A stretch of DNA of 64,000 nucleotides from assembly GCA_005408345.1 (NCBI GenBank), contig SEMN01000261.1, forward strand, positions 558,001 to 622,000, in the 5' to 3' direction. The notes below the pieces were generated by a model, which saw only the letters and a list, made by a program, of their open reading frames with translations, was not told the origin of the DNA and searched no databases. How positions within the stretch are numbered: position 1 is the first letter of the stretch; every line of letters starts with the position of its first letter. The stretch is from Macquaria australasica (taxonomy: Eukaryota; Chordata; Actinopteri; Centrarchiformes; Percichthyidae). This document shows positions 25,201 to 34,362 of the stretch, one piece after another. Position numbers and translations under genes: made by a program.

Positions 25201-28183
25201 GGAATAGCTCCTTTGCTTCTCTTCCTGGCGTTAACTCTGATGGCTTGCGGCGAGATCTCTGGAAAGTAGCAGTTCCTTCAGCAGCTATGTTATGTTGTGT
25301 GTTGGATTTGGAAGCTGAAAACACAAATTTCGATATCCATTATCAGTGTGTGTTCCCTTTCACAAGACATGATGTTAATTTGGTGGCTTTTCGTGCTTTT
25401 CTTTTCTCGTTTTCCTGTTCCGAAACTCTTTTATTCTCCTTTGTTTTATTGTTTTCACTCACTTTCACTGCTCTCTCCCTCTTTTCTTCTCTGCTCCTCC
25501 CTCACACTCTCATATCCCACCTCACTTATCTGTTACGCTTGCTCTCGTGCCCCATCCCGGTCAATTTATTATCCTGACTTGGTGTTACCTTACTCCTCCC
25601 TCTCTCTCTCCACCCTCCTCTTATTAGGTGTTGTTGTATTGTATCATCCATCATTCTAACCTGTGTGTGCCATGGTGTGTGTGTGTGTTGGTGAAAATGT
25701 GTTTGTTCTGCCGAGGTGATGCAAGTTTGCGTGCGGCAAGTCCCGCAGGTCATTATAACTTCCACTGGGAGTGTGCGCTCCCTTGTGTGTGTGTGTGATC
25801 TCTTGTTAGAAAACATTCATCTCCTCCATCTCATCTCGTTTCCCACTGCCTGACTTGCACCCTTCCCTCCTCCAGATTTCTAAAAGCACTTCTGCATTAT
25901 TGCATTGGAGACAAACTCGAGGATTAGCCAGCCAATTTATACCAGATTTGCCGATTCAGGCAATTAGAGGGTAAATGCTGTTCGGCTTGGTTTCTGGCTG
26001 TTTAAGAGGTTTATGGAGCTCATTTGTAACCATCTGAGCCATTTAAATAGTATCCGTTGTGTTTGATAGATCGCAGATTCTCATTGGTTTAAAGTCTTGA
26101 TCTCACACGCTGGTGAGACTACTACCTTGAGTTTATCTGTTCTTGTGCATGGACTGAGAGAGTCTTGAACTTTTGATTGGTGTCACATTCAAGGACATGA
26201 TTGTTAAAGGGTCAGTCCACCCAAATAAAAAAGCATAATGAAGGTATATGGACAGTTTTGTTTGGAACTGCTTTCTACTGAAGAAATAGTCCATATGACA
26301 ACTGTTGACAGTGTCCTCTGTGCATTATCCATAATAACCAGTGCACTGTGTTTAGCCTGATAATCTGAGTGAATTGCTATTTTGTTTCACTTCATTATTA
26401 AGTCTGATTTTGTATTCTGTTTGGTAAGGGTTGTTATGACATATCCATCACGCCAAAGCCACTTCAGGCTGCAGGAAGCTGCGTTAGCGGTTGCTAGGAG
26501 CAGCTAACGTTTTCTGTTGCTATGTTTCTAGCTCTGACCAGTGTAGGGCAGTAACACATCACTTAGTTAAGAGATTACAAGGGCTTGTTTGCTGTCTTAC
26601 CAGGAGGTAGATGGGAGAATAGACTGGTGGGGGCGCAGGGGCTGGAGGTGTGGTGGTAACGTAAACTATTTAACATGTAGGAATCAATCAGGGGGCGGCA
26701 TGGTGGTGCAGTGGTTAGCACTGTCGCCTCACAGCAAGAGGGTTCTGGGTTCGCTGGGGCCCTTCTGTGTGGAGTTTGCATGTTCTCCCCGTGTCCGCGT
26801 GGGTTCTCTCCGGCTTCCTCCCACCATCCAAAGACATGCAAGTTAGGTTAATTGGTGATTCTAAATTGTCCGTAGGTGTGACTGTGAGTGTGAATGTTTG
26901 TCTGTCTCTATGTGTCAGCCCTGCGATTGACTGGCGACCAGTCCTGGGTGTACCCCGCCTCTCGCCCAATGTCAGCTGGGTTTGGCTCCAGCCCCCCGTG
27001 ACCCTCTAAGAGGAAAAGCGGTATAGAAAATGGATGGATGGATGGAATCAATCAGGCTAAGAAAAGACAGTGTGTGTTGTTCTGTAACAAGGTCACTCAC
27101 ACCTGGTAAAGAAAATTGATGAAGTTGCTGTGTTTAGTATATGATGCAGTGGGTTTCTAAATGTGGGTATGATCTTCTTTTGTGTTGCCTGCATTAGTTA
27201 GTACAGTGTGTTTATGTGTGTGTGGAGGCAATAATGTGCAGCTTCATGACTCAGATTCAAACCCACAATCACGTGTCATCGTGTGTCAACAAACACACAC
27301 AAACTTTTCATTTCTTTTTCGTGTGGTCTGTTACCAACAGGATTTGGAGGATTTATTTCATGTTGGGATATGAATTTCAACTAATCTCGCTGACATTCAA
27401 ATGAGAATTGAGACTCATCTCACCAGCCCATCTAAAAATAGAAATAAGCCGAGACAGGCGTACAATAACTGGCAGCTGTTTTCCTGGCGTTCCCTGCCAA
27501 TCCAGTTGTAGAGTCTCTGCGCTCTTCACCCAATTTCTCCTCAAATGTTCAGCACCAAAGAGCTCCACTCACATACACCTACAGCATTTTACCTACATAC
27601 AACTGCGGATTACAGAACAGAACTATGTATCTTCCTGAAAATGATCCAAGTCAAATGTATATGTTTCATTTACAGAATATAGATAAACAACATAAACGAA
27701 GGACCAAGAATCCTACAAATGAGGCCAAAACCAGTTTTAAAATGTGATCTCAAAGATGATGAAGCCTTGAAAAGACTCTAAAATGTTTGTCTTTTTCATC
27801 CAGACACATTTGCCAGCAAAGTCGCGGCCATCCAGGACCAGTACGCCGACGCCTCCATCGGCAACGTCACCGGCTCCAACGCCGTCAACGTCTTTCTTGG
27901 CATCGGCGTGGCGTGGACCATCGCCGCCGTCGCCTGGCGCTCCAAGGGCAAGCCGTTCAAGGTGGACCCGGGAAACCTGGCCTTCTCTGTCACCCTCTTC
28001 ACCATCATGGCCGTGATGTGCGTGATCACACTGCTGTACCGGCGGCGGGCAACGGTGGCTGGCGGCGAGCTGGGCGGGCCGCGGACTTGTAAGATGATAA
28101 CGTCGCTGCTGTTCATCTTGCTGTGGCTGATTTACATCCTGCTGGCTTCACTGGAGGCCTACTGCCATTTACCAGTGTTTTAA
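19185..28183 (+). CDS. slc8a4: Na+/Ca2+ exchanger (SLC8/NCX family), last five coding exons; probably NCX4
   Basis: Plasma-membrane antiporter that exports one Ca2+ for three Na+ (family knowledge). Coding exons are 19185-19291, 21908-22032, 23318-23417, 24535-24807 and 27804-28183. All are flanked by AG and GT and join in one frame (985 nt: one base completing an upstream codon, then 327 residues and TAA). In order they encode the end of CBD2 with the acidic IDDEEYEKN motif, the loop segment ending IIEESYEFK, TVDKLIKKTNLALV, and the membrane region with the alpha-2 repeat (GTSVPDTFAS and GNVTGSNAVNVFLG). The first ~600 residues, including the alpha-1 repeat and CBD1, lie upstream of base 1. 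The membrane part resembles NCX1 more than NCX2 or NCX3 from memory, but the tail ends EAYCHLPVF. The NCX4 call rests on linkage to plcb3: NCX1, 2 and 3 map to human 2p, 19q and 14q, and PLCB3 to 11q13, the fourth member of that paralogon. A duplicated slc8a1 is the alternative. SLC8 family is near certain; the subtype is not. Confidence 0.9.
19292..21907 (+). other. Exchanger intron between A-type exon and next exon
   Basis: This is where B-type and C-F cassette exons sit in NCX1. No segment encoding a REEYEK-like motif flanked by AG and GT was seen. It contains a repeat-like block around 20380-20830 and a segment around 21565-21760 that resembles a common fish repeat. Confidence 0.6.
20380..20830. 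repeat. Possible diverged interspersed repeat
   Basis: Starts with CATGGATGTATAATAAGA, similar to the start of the block at 2985. It includes a GC-rich part (GGTGGGGCCAGCGGGGG) and CCCCGGAAGTAAAC, and its composition differs from the flanks. The family is not identified. Confidence 0.3.
21908..22032 (+). CDS. slc8a4: slc8a exon: end of CBD2 and following loop
   Basis: Acceptor CTCCTAG, donor GTAAGT. It encodes DSNENKPLVGAEEEEVAKMG, then CPSLGEHTQVEVVIEESYEFK. It corresponds to the constitutive exon after the variable C-F cassette exons of NCX1. The join from the A-type exon is direct and in frame, giving a short, cassette-free regulatory region. Confidence 0.93.
22033..23317 (+). other. Exchanger intron
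   Basis: AT-rich, with short (TTTG)n and (TG)n runs just after the donor (22040-22065), at 22697-22715 and just before the next acceptor. No coding signal. Confidence 0.6.
23318..23417 (+). CDS. slc8a4: slc8a exon: STVDKLIKKTNLALV segment
   Basis: This 100-nt exon encodes STVDKLIKKTNLALVVG, then SSSWREQFVSAVTVSA, plus one base of Gly. The acceptor AG follows a run of about nine TG units with almost no pyrimidine tract. The donor is GTAACA. Confidence 0.93.
23418..24534 (+). other. Exchanger intron, mostly a fossil inverted-repeat element
   Basis: Over half of this intron (about 23674-24317) is one interspersed element with inverted ends, listed separately. The last ~200 bases before the exon are pyrimidine-rich. 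Confidence 0.6.
23674..24317 (+). mobile_element. Fossil non-autonomous DNA element with terminal inverted repeats
   Basis: The left end GGGAAATGTGCTTATTCGC (23703-23721) and the right end near 24270-24296 are inverted copies over about 40 bp. Internal words include GCTTAGCATTA, ACACCTCTAAAGCTCACTAA, CATGTTGTATCTTG and GCTAAGCTAAGCTTA. The same words recur at 49225-49760, 54065-54302 and 62285-62405. The exact ends are uncertain because the copy is old. No coding capacity. Confidence 0.7.
24535..24807 (+). CDS. slc8a4: slc8a exon: membrane segments and start of alpha-2 repeat
   Basis: Acceptor CCCAAAG, donor GTGAGC. It encodes an acidic stretch (DDDEEESGEERLPSC), a hydrophobic segment around FLTVFWKVLFAFV, a second around GWACFIVSISLIGV, and the start of alpha-2 (GLKDSVTAVVFVALGTSVP). 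The last base starts the Asp codon of the conserved PD pair. The exon is much more GC-rich than its introns. The open frame continues past the donor by chance. Confidence 0.95.
25385..25630. repeat. Pyrimidine-rich tract
   Basis: C/T-rich on the + strand, inside the last exchanger intron. Confidence 0.65.
26693..27043 (+). mobile_element. tRNA-derived SINE, near full length, with perfect target-site duplication
   Basis: Starts GGCGGCATGGTGGTGCAGTG with a tRNA-like box A. A box B-like GGGTTCGCTGGGGCC follows, then the conserved GTGTGGAGTTTGCATG and CCAAAGACATGCAAGTTAGG blocks, the LINE-like 3' part (ACTGGCGACCAGTCCTGGG), and a TGGATGGATGGATGG tail. Flanks 26680-26692 and 27044-27056 are both GGAATCAATCAGG, a perfect 13-bp duplication, so insertion was by retrotransposition and fairly recent. 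It resembles the fish mermaid/DANA (V-SINE) type; the exact family name is from memory. Confidence 0.9.
27804..28183 (+). CDS. slc8a4: slc8a terminal coding exon: alpha-2 repeat and C-terminal helices
   Basis: Acceptor TTCATCCAG; the first two bases complete Asp. It encodes TFASKVAAIQDQYADASIG, then NVTGSNAVNVFLGIGVAW (the alpha-2 ion-site motif), a helix around LAFSVTLFTIMAVM, the basic loop YRRR, GGELGGPR, and a last helix around LLFILLWLIYILLASLEAY. The stop is TAA at 28181-28183. The end YCHLPVF differs from the YCHIKGF that I recall for NCX1. Confidence 0.95.
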
Positions 28184-28560
28184 ATGGAGAGGAGAGGTGG
28201 AGGGAGAGATACCCACTGCCAATATGAAGAGAGAGAGAGAGAGAGAGAGAGACAGGACGAGGAGAGATGGGTAGTAGAGGTGGTTCGCAGATCATTAAAT
28301 TCCCTCCATTTTTTAAGTCCAAAACAATTTTCAGTATTTGAGACAGAATTTTTTTTCTCTTTCAAGTTCTTTCTTTCCAGAAAAAGAGTGTATCCCATAA
28401 TGAAACATTAAAACTTTTTATTTTTTAGCATTAGCATATCTTTTAGGAAAGGACCCACCATCTATCCAGTGAGGAAGAAACTTCTAGGATACATAAAGCC
28501 TCTAAATTAGGAATGATTTAACGTAAAGCATTAATGAAAATAAATTGCAATGCAGGTTTC
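28184..28560 (+). other. slc8a4: Probable proximal 3' UTR of the exchanger gene
   Basis: Begins right after the stop codon. It holds a short (GA)n run near 28228-28252 and an AATAAA hexamer at 28539-28544, about 360 nt downstream of the stop, which could serve as a polyadenylation signal. The true 3' end cannot be fixed from sequence alone and may be farther downstream. Confidence 0.4.
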
Positions 28561-29153
28561 AAACACTGTTTAATAGTTCATAAAAGGCTGACACTGTTCC
28601 AGTATACTGCCAAACCAGCAGGAGAGAAGAAGAGATGGACAGAATGGAGAGCTGTCAGCCAATCAGCTGGGCTCTGAAGGGAAAAACGAAGGTGAAGAGA
28701 AAGGATAAGGGTGACAGATGAAAGTGGAAAAGCTGAGAGAGGTAACAAAACTAGAGAAAAGTCTGCGTAAAGTTGATTTAGAGACTAGAGAAAAGATGAT
28801 ACGGGGAAAAAAGTAAAAGAAAAAGTAGATGGGCAAAAATATCCTCCTCACTCTCTCTCTCTTCCTCCATCTTTACTGCATCTCGTCGCGGGAACGGTGG
28901 ATCCTCCCATTATACCCACTGAACTCTTATCTAATACTGTCAGTGACTTATTACTTTTAACCCTTCTCCCCCCCCGACTGTACACACACACACACACACA
29001 CACTGTGGGGCCCTCAGGTGAATCTGCAGTGGAGGACCACTCACTAACTTGCGGGCGAACAGGCAAGATAAAAACGGACAGCCTTTTTTTTTGTCTTGGT
29101 CTTTTTTCCTCCTCGTCTTGAATACACTGTGCAAAATAGTCCTTCCACCCTAC

Positions 29154-29193
<40 letters not shown>

Positions 29194-31875
29194 TACTATA
29201 CACTCCCTTTCCTACAAACACTCTGCAGACTGTACACACTCCTCAATCCCTCCCTCTTGCCTTACTCTTATCTCCCCTGTAGGAATTGTCTCAAAGTTGT
29301 GATAATGAAACGCTGTAGTCACCACCAACCAACCCTCTTTTTAAGTGAGCCAATCCCAAGTCCCTCTCCTTTAACGCCAATCAACAGCCTTGTTTATCCC
29401 GTGAAGGAAACGTACCCTCCCTCCCTTTTTTCTAAACTTTTCAATGGCGTCACGTGTTGATGTTGTTACCGTGCAATTGTAAAAAAAAAAAAAAAGAAAA
29501 GACAGACAGACAGAAAAAAAAGGACAAAAAAGACATAAATATAGTTTGGAGAGGTGGAGATAAAGAAAGCAGGTTGTTTGGAAGATGGGATGTAAAATGG
29601 AAGATCAAGATGTTGGATTAGCACCTGGAAGGCATCCTTCAAAGCGGGATGGAGAAACAAAAGAAATGGTTGAGAAGCAGAGTGAAGATCAGAAACTTAA
29701 GTCCGGAGAAGACAAGCAAGCAGTCCACCTGGTAATAGTTGTCTTTCTTGCATTGAAGAAGCATTGTGCACTACACATTGTGAGGTACACTGTTTACACT
29801 CTAATGTTGCAGTAAATGGGGGGGGGGGGCAAACATGAACATATGAACAAGCAGAGCCAGAGCCCAGCAGGAAGTGATGTAACGCCAAGAAACATCAGAG
29901 ACAAAGTCGGAACCAATCAGAAGGAAGGATCTCGCTGGTTGTGACCTCAACAACGACTAACAAGGCGATGGCGATGATGTGTTGTTGATAACAAATCAAA
30001 ACTATGACCATGTTTCTAATTGTACATGATAATATAAGATACTTTTATTGATGTGTGTGAGAAAACACTGATATTTAATTTTTGTGAAGTCCCCCTCTTT
30101 GTGAGGAAAACCCTGGAGGAGGGAAAGAAAGATCCATGTGCCCCTTTTCCCTCTGAAACACAGTTCAAGGAGACATGTTAAGGAAATCCATCACAAGGGG
30201 GAAAAAAAGGCTGTAAAATGGTGAACACAAAACCAGAGATGACTCACAGACGGAGAGAAGAATCGAATGCTCCGAGGGGAAACGCACGGCAGCTCCGAAA
30301 TATCACATGACTGTTCTGCAGCAGTTGTAACGTTGGGACGTTTCTTTGTACTCCAAACAAAAAATTACAAGTCTCTGTTATCCAAAGATTTAATGGAAGA
30401 ACGGTCACAGATCACCATTCATTTCTAGTGTGCAGTCCCACAAGCTGCCAGTTCTAATGGAAAAAACTGGCAAATTTAAATTCATAAAGGTGTTCACACT
30501 ACAGATAAATGTGCTTAACCGTTGATATTATTTATGGGTATGAGCCTGTATCAAAAGCTGTGCTATTTATTTTGTTTTTGTGAAAAGTTTGTTGATTCAG
30601 GCATGGTGCGTGCGTGTGTGTGTGTGTGTGTGAGTGAAAGTGAAAGTACAATATCAGAATAGCTTAAAATGACAATATTATGCCACATATCATCATCATC
30701 ATGGAATCAACCTTTTTGTTATTGTTTGTCTGTCTGAGAGAGTGTCAAATCCAGATTTATATTATGTCTGTGTTAATACCCCTGCCCTGCCCAGGGGCTG
30801 GACAGAAGCGATGGCATATGGCTTGTCAGTGCAAATGATTGTTAAATGTATTCCCCTTGTTAACAACAGCATAGAAGGAAAAACTCTGCAGCCATTTTCC
30901 CCTCAACTGCCCACAATGCTGTTTGTAAACTTCAAAGAAAATCCTGAGAGAAAACAATAATTTAGCTTTTTGTCATACCCCTTGTTCGAGAAAAACGGGA
31001 CTGAAAACAACAATTTACCTGCCCACCATCCGCCTGGTTAAATACCGACAAATTAACCGCTGCTTTCAGCCCAATGTAAATGCAGGCTCTACAAAGCCAG
31101 CTCACTCGTGACCAGGCTGAACAGACACGAGCTGTCCGGTGCAGCCTTTGCTAAGGTCAGTGCCTGTACAAATGGAAGATAAGTGGTGATTTGGAGCAGA
31201 GGGGCATTGAGCTGCTGGGGTGAAAATGTCTGTATGTGTAACCCCTTCCTTCAAATGTGACATTTTAAATGCCACACCAGTTCCTTGAACTTTCCAACAG
31301 CCGTAAAGGAAAGGAGAAAGTGAAATATTCCAAACTTTAATTGTAGAAAATCAATGAAAGCTTCTGAGATTCTGAGAACAACTGCTTTTCCAGCTTAGAG
31401 TTACTGTATCAGCTGATCTCAGACAAGCTCGGCCAAGATTCATTGACAGAAGGAGTTTGGCCTCCTGCCATGATGCTCATGCTCTGTGTCAAAGGAATAT
31501 TTCTTGGCTGCAAATATTTAACATTGCTGTTTAGAAATTAGACACAGCGGCATGCCCAGAGTCTCCACCTCACAGGAGAGCTGGCCTGGAGCTCGTAGGG
31601 ATTTAATGTCTTGCTAAATCAGATATTTCATCATGAGTCCCCCCAAATGCAACCCTATCCTCCATAGAAAAGTTTTTAAACCCCAAAAAGAAAGTTTAAA
31701 AAAATTGTTATTTGGATTTTTTTTGGATGTTTTATTTATTCAGTTAGCTGTTCAATTATATTTTCAGGCAAATGTATTTCCCTACATGCAGATCTAAATG
31801 TTGTTTCAGAACCTCAACGTTGCTGAATCGTTTGTTTCCTTTTTTTTTCTTGCTCATGGGAATGTCATTAGTTCT
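28560..31875. other. Intergenic, no gene recognised
   Basis: Begins downstream of the exchanger gene and may still include 3' UTR. It has (AC)n arrays at 28982-29003 and 29155-29191, a (TG)n run at 30611-30631, a G10 run near 29819-29829 and A-rich stretches. No open frame looks like a protein. Confidence 0.6.
29155..29191. repeat. (AC)n microsatellite
   Basis: About 18 AC units. Confidence 0.97.
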
Positions 31876-32410
31876 GAAGTTATTTGGTCAGAAACCAAAG
31901 TACTGGACAAAATGAAAATTTTCACCTGATGATGGCGCTAGATTAAAAGTGATTACAGTTCATCATATGTGCAACGTGAATGACTGTAGCTACCAAATTC
32001 ATTCAATATTTGTCTAGACATTTCACTCCAAATCACAAATGTCAACCTCATGGTGACGCTAGATGTTAAAGTTAGACAATCACCAAAGTCAATACGGATT
32101 CATCCTCTTGGTAACATGAATGTCTGTACAAAATTTCATGGCAATCCATCCAATAGCTCTAGAGATACATCCATCCATCCATTTTCTATACCGCTTATCC
32201 TCTTAGAGGGTCGCGGGGGGCTGGAGCCAATCCCAGCTGACATTGGGCGAGAGGCGGGGTACACCCAGGACTGGTCGCCAGTCAATCGCAGGGCTGACAC
32301 ATAGAGACAGACAAACATTCACACTCACAGTCACACCTAGAGATATTTCAGTCTGGACCAAAGTGGTGGACTGACCAACCTGCGTCATCCCTAGAGCCAC
32401 ACCGCTAGCG
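31876..32410 (+). repeat. Fossil interspersed repeat, second copy, interrupted by a SINE
   Basis: Same family as 15461-15930. It contains AAGTACTGGACAAAATGAAAA, CGCTAGAT, AATCACCAAAGTCAATA, GAATGTCTGTACAAAATTTC and, after the SINE, ATTTCAGTCTGGACCAAAG followed by AGTGGTGGACTGACCAAC. The repeat's two halves are split by the element at 32168-32336. Confidence 0.8.
32168..32336 (-). mobile_element. 5'-truncated SINE nested in an older repeat
   Basis: Reverse-complement copy of the 3' half of the SINE at 26693-27043, with the CCATCCATCCATTTTCTATA tail and CCAGGACTGGTCGCCAGT. It is flanked by CTAGAGATA at 32159-32167 and 32337-32345, a 9-bp target-site duplication. Truncation at the 5' side is typical of LINE-mediated insertion. 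Confidence 0.88.
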
Positions 32411-33488
32411 TAGCTAAAAACACTGGAATCAGACTACAAAACACCCACCATGAATAAGTTTCAATTCTAGAACGTATCTTTGATCACAAATCTCTAAAAT
32501 TCCCTGAAAAAATACAGAGGACATGACCTCAGTGTCCTCAATCGTAGCTACAGCTCTGAATGCTGGTTGACATGGTGTTTGAATCTGTATCATCCAGCTG
32601 AAAATGACTAACCATCCGCATCTTTTCATTGTCTCCGTTAGTCATTTCTGTAGCACGCAGTACATCTTGAAATGTAGGAGTAAACCCACCACGACGAAGG
32701 TCACCAGCCAGTTGCCAGTGTTGACATGACTGGCACGTCGGCATGGCTCCTGGCCCGCTGACACGCCAGGATGCATGCCGGGCCAAACTCTGTTTCTCAA
32801 TGACTTAAGCTTCTGTAACAGTTGCCAGTTTAAGAATGAGTGGGCAGGATAATAGTGCTGCTGACGCCACAGGAACATAAGAATACTAGGACTGATTTAG
32901 AAATGTAGGCTTTTTAAAGGTGGATAAGCCTTGCTGGAGGACGGTTGAGTGCATCTGTGTGTGTGTGTATGTGTGTGCATGCTTTCTTAGTGAGTGAAAA
33001 AAATGCAACCATATTTTTAGTCTCTTGCCTGTTGCTTAGCGACCATCTATCTGCAAGCCATTGTCTTCTTGACTGTTGCTGGCGTGCATGAGACATTGTC
33101 TGTGTTTTTGTCTGCTTGCCCTTCTTCTAGTGAATGTGACGATATAGTTTCTTGTTCATTTTTTTTCTCTCTCTGCTAGTGAATTTGAACACATATTACT
33201 CATCACATGTTCCTTTTTTCAACATGTGTTTCTTTTACTTTATGCTCCTTGTGCCTCCCACTTATTTGCATGTGTGTCCATTGTGTGTACATCTGCATGC
33301 GTATTTGTGCCTTTATGTGAGTGTGTGTGTGTGTGAGTGTGTGTGTGTAGGTTGGTGTTGTAATCTCTTTATAAGGGCTCGCCCTGTGTGTCCCTGGCTG
33401 AGTCCCATACGCTAGATTAATGAATTAGAACGCCAACCTGACCCACAGTAAAAAAAATTGATGGAAATTGGATTCCCTCCCGTGTGTA

Positions 33489-33553
33489 TGTGTGTGTGTG
33501 TGTGTGTGAGTGAGTGAGTGAGTGAGTGAGTGAGTGAGTGAGTGAGTGAGTGA
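33489..33553. repeat. (TG)n followed by (TGAG)n array
   Basis: Nine TG units pass into about 11.5 perfect TGAG units (33507-33553). Confidence 0.97.
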
Positions 33554-34323
33554 CAGTGAGAGAGAGGCAGGTAGATTGTACCTGCTCTCCCTTGCCAGGT
33601 GTGTGTGTGTACCTGTTGAATAAGATTAGATATATAATAGATTTGGCTGCCGATCAAGACTGGGAATAGATGGTGGTGCTTTGCTTGAAGAAGTGTGGTG
33701 TGTGTGTGAGCTCGAAATATAAAGATTAATTGTTTGTTTGTATTCCAGTAAACCTGTAGGCTGGCGGTATTGTTAATGCAAGTAGCTGCTGTCAGATTAG
33801 TCAGAGTCCCTCAACATACCCCACCTAAATTCTTTTTAATTATTTGTTTTTTTCCCCATATTTTATTTATTCAGCATATCATCAATCTATTAAATTAAAC
33901 AAAAGGTTAACATATATCAACACCCTAAGGTATTTTATTGGTACCGACATCTATTCTCAGCTCAAAAATGTATTTATTTATTTAGATTTTGTTGGCCCGT
34001 AAGTCCTCAAATTAAAATATATTGAGTACAATAATACCATTTATGTTTTTAATTGTTGAATGTCACTCCCCTTGATTTGCTAAAATCCCAGATTTCCAGA
34101 AAAAAATGCCAAGGGTATGACCTCAGTGTCCTCATTGTTAGCTACATGATGACTCGTCCCCACAGAGTGATAAGGTAACTCCTTCAATGCTGTTGTATGC
34201 TTTAAAAGTTGAGATATAATGTAAGGGATTTGGTTTCTGAATACAAAAATAATACTGAACAAGAAAAGTCTTTCCATAAAACACATTATTTGTACTTTAC
34301 CACATTTCAAATTTGGAAACATC

Positions 34324-34325
<2 letters not shown>

Positions 34326-34359
<34 letters not shown>
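34326..34359. repeat. (TG)n microsatellite
   Basis: About 17 TG units. Confidence 0.97.

Positions 34360-34362
<3 letters not shown>

Larger units (their letters stand above)
24808..27803 (+). other. Exchanger intron with a SINE
   Basis: Contains a pyrimidine-rich tract (25385-25630), a segment starting near 26205 that resembles common fish repeats (TTAAAGGGTCAGTCCACCCA), and the intact SINE at 26693-27043. No coding signal. Confidence 0.6.

Noticed and set aside
26589..27009. Open frames on both strands
   Set aside because: They are translations of the SINE; related frames at 32136-32400 come from its truncated copy.
29585..29815. 76-residue acidic/basic frame after the exchanger gene
   Set aside because: No family resemblance and within probable UTR or intergenic DNA.
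33489..33553. CRISPR-like or telomere-like array
   Set aside because: Uniform TGAG units without spacers, an ordinary microsatellite.
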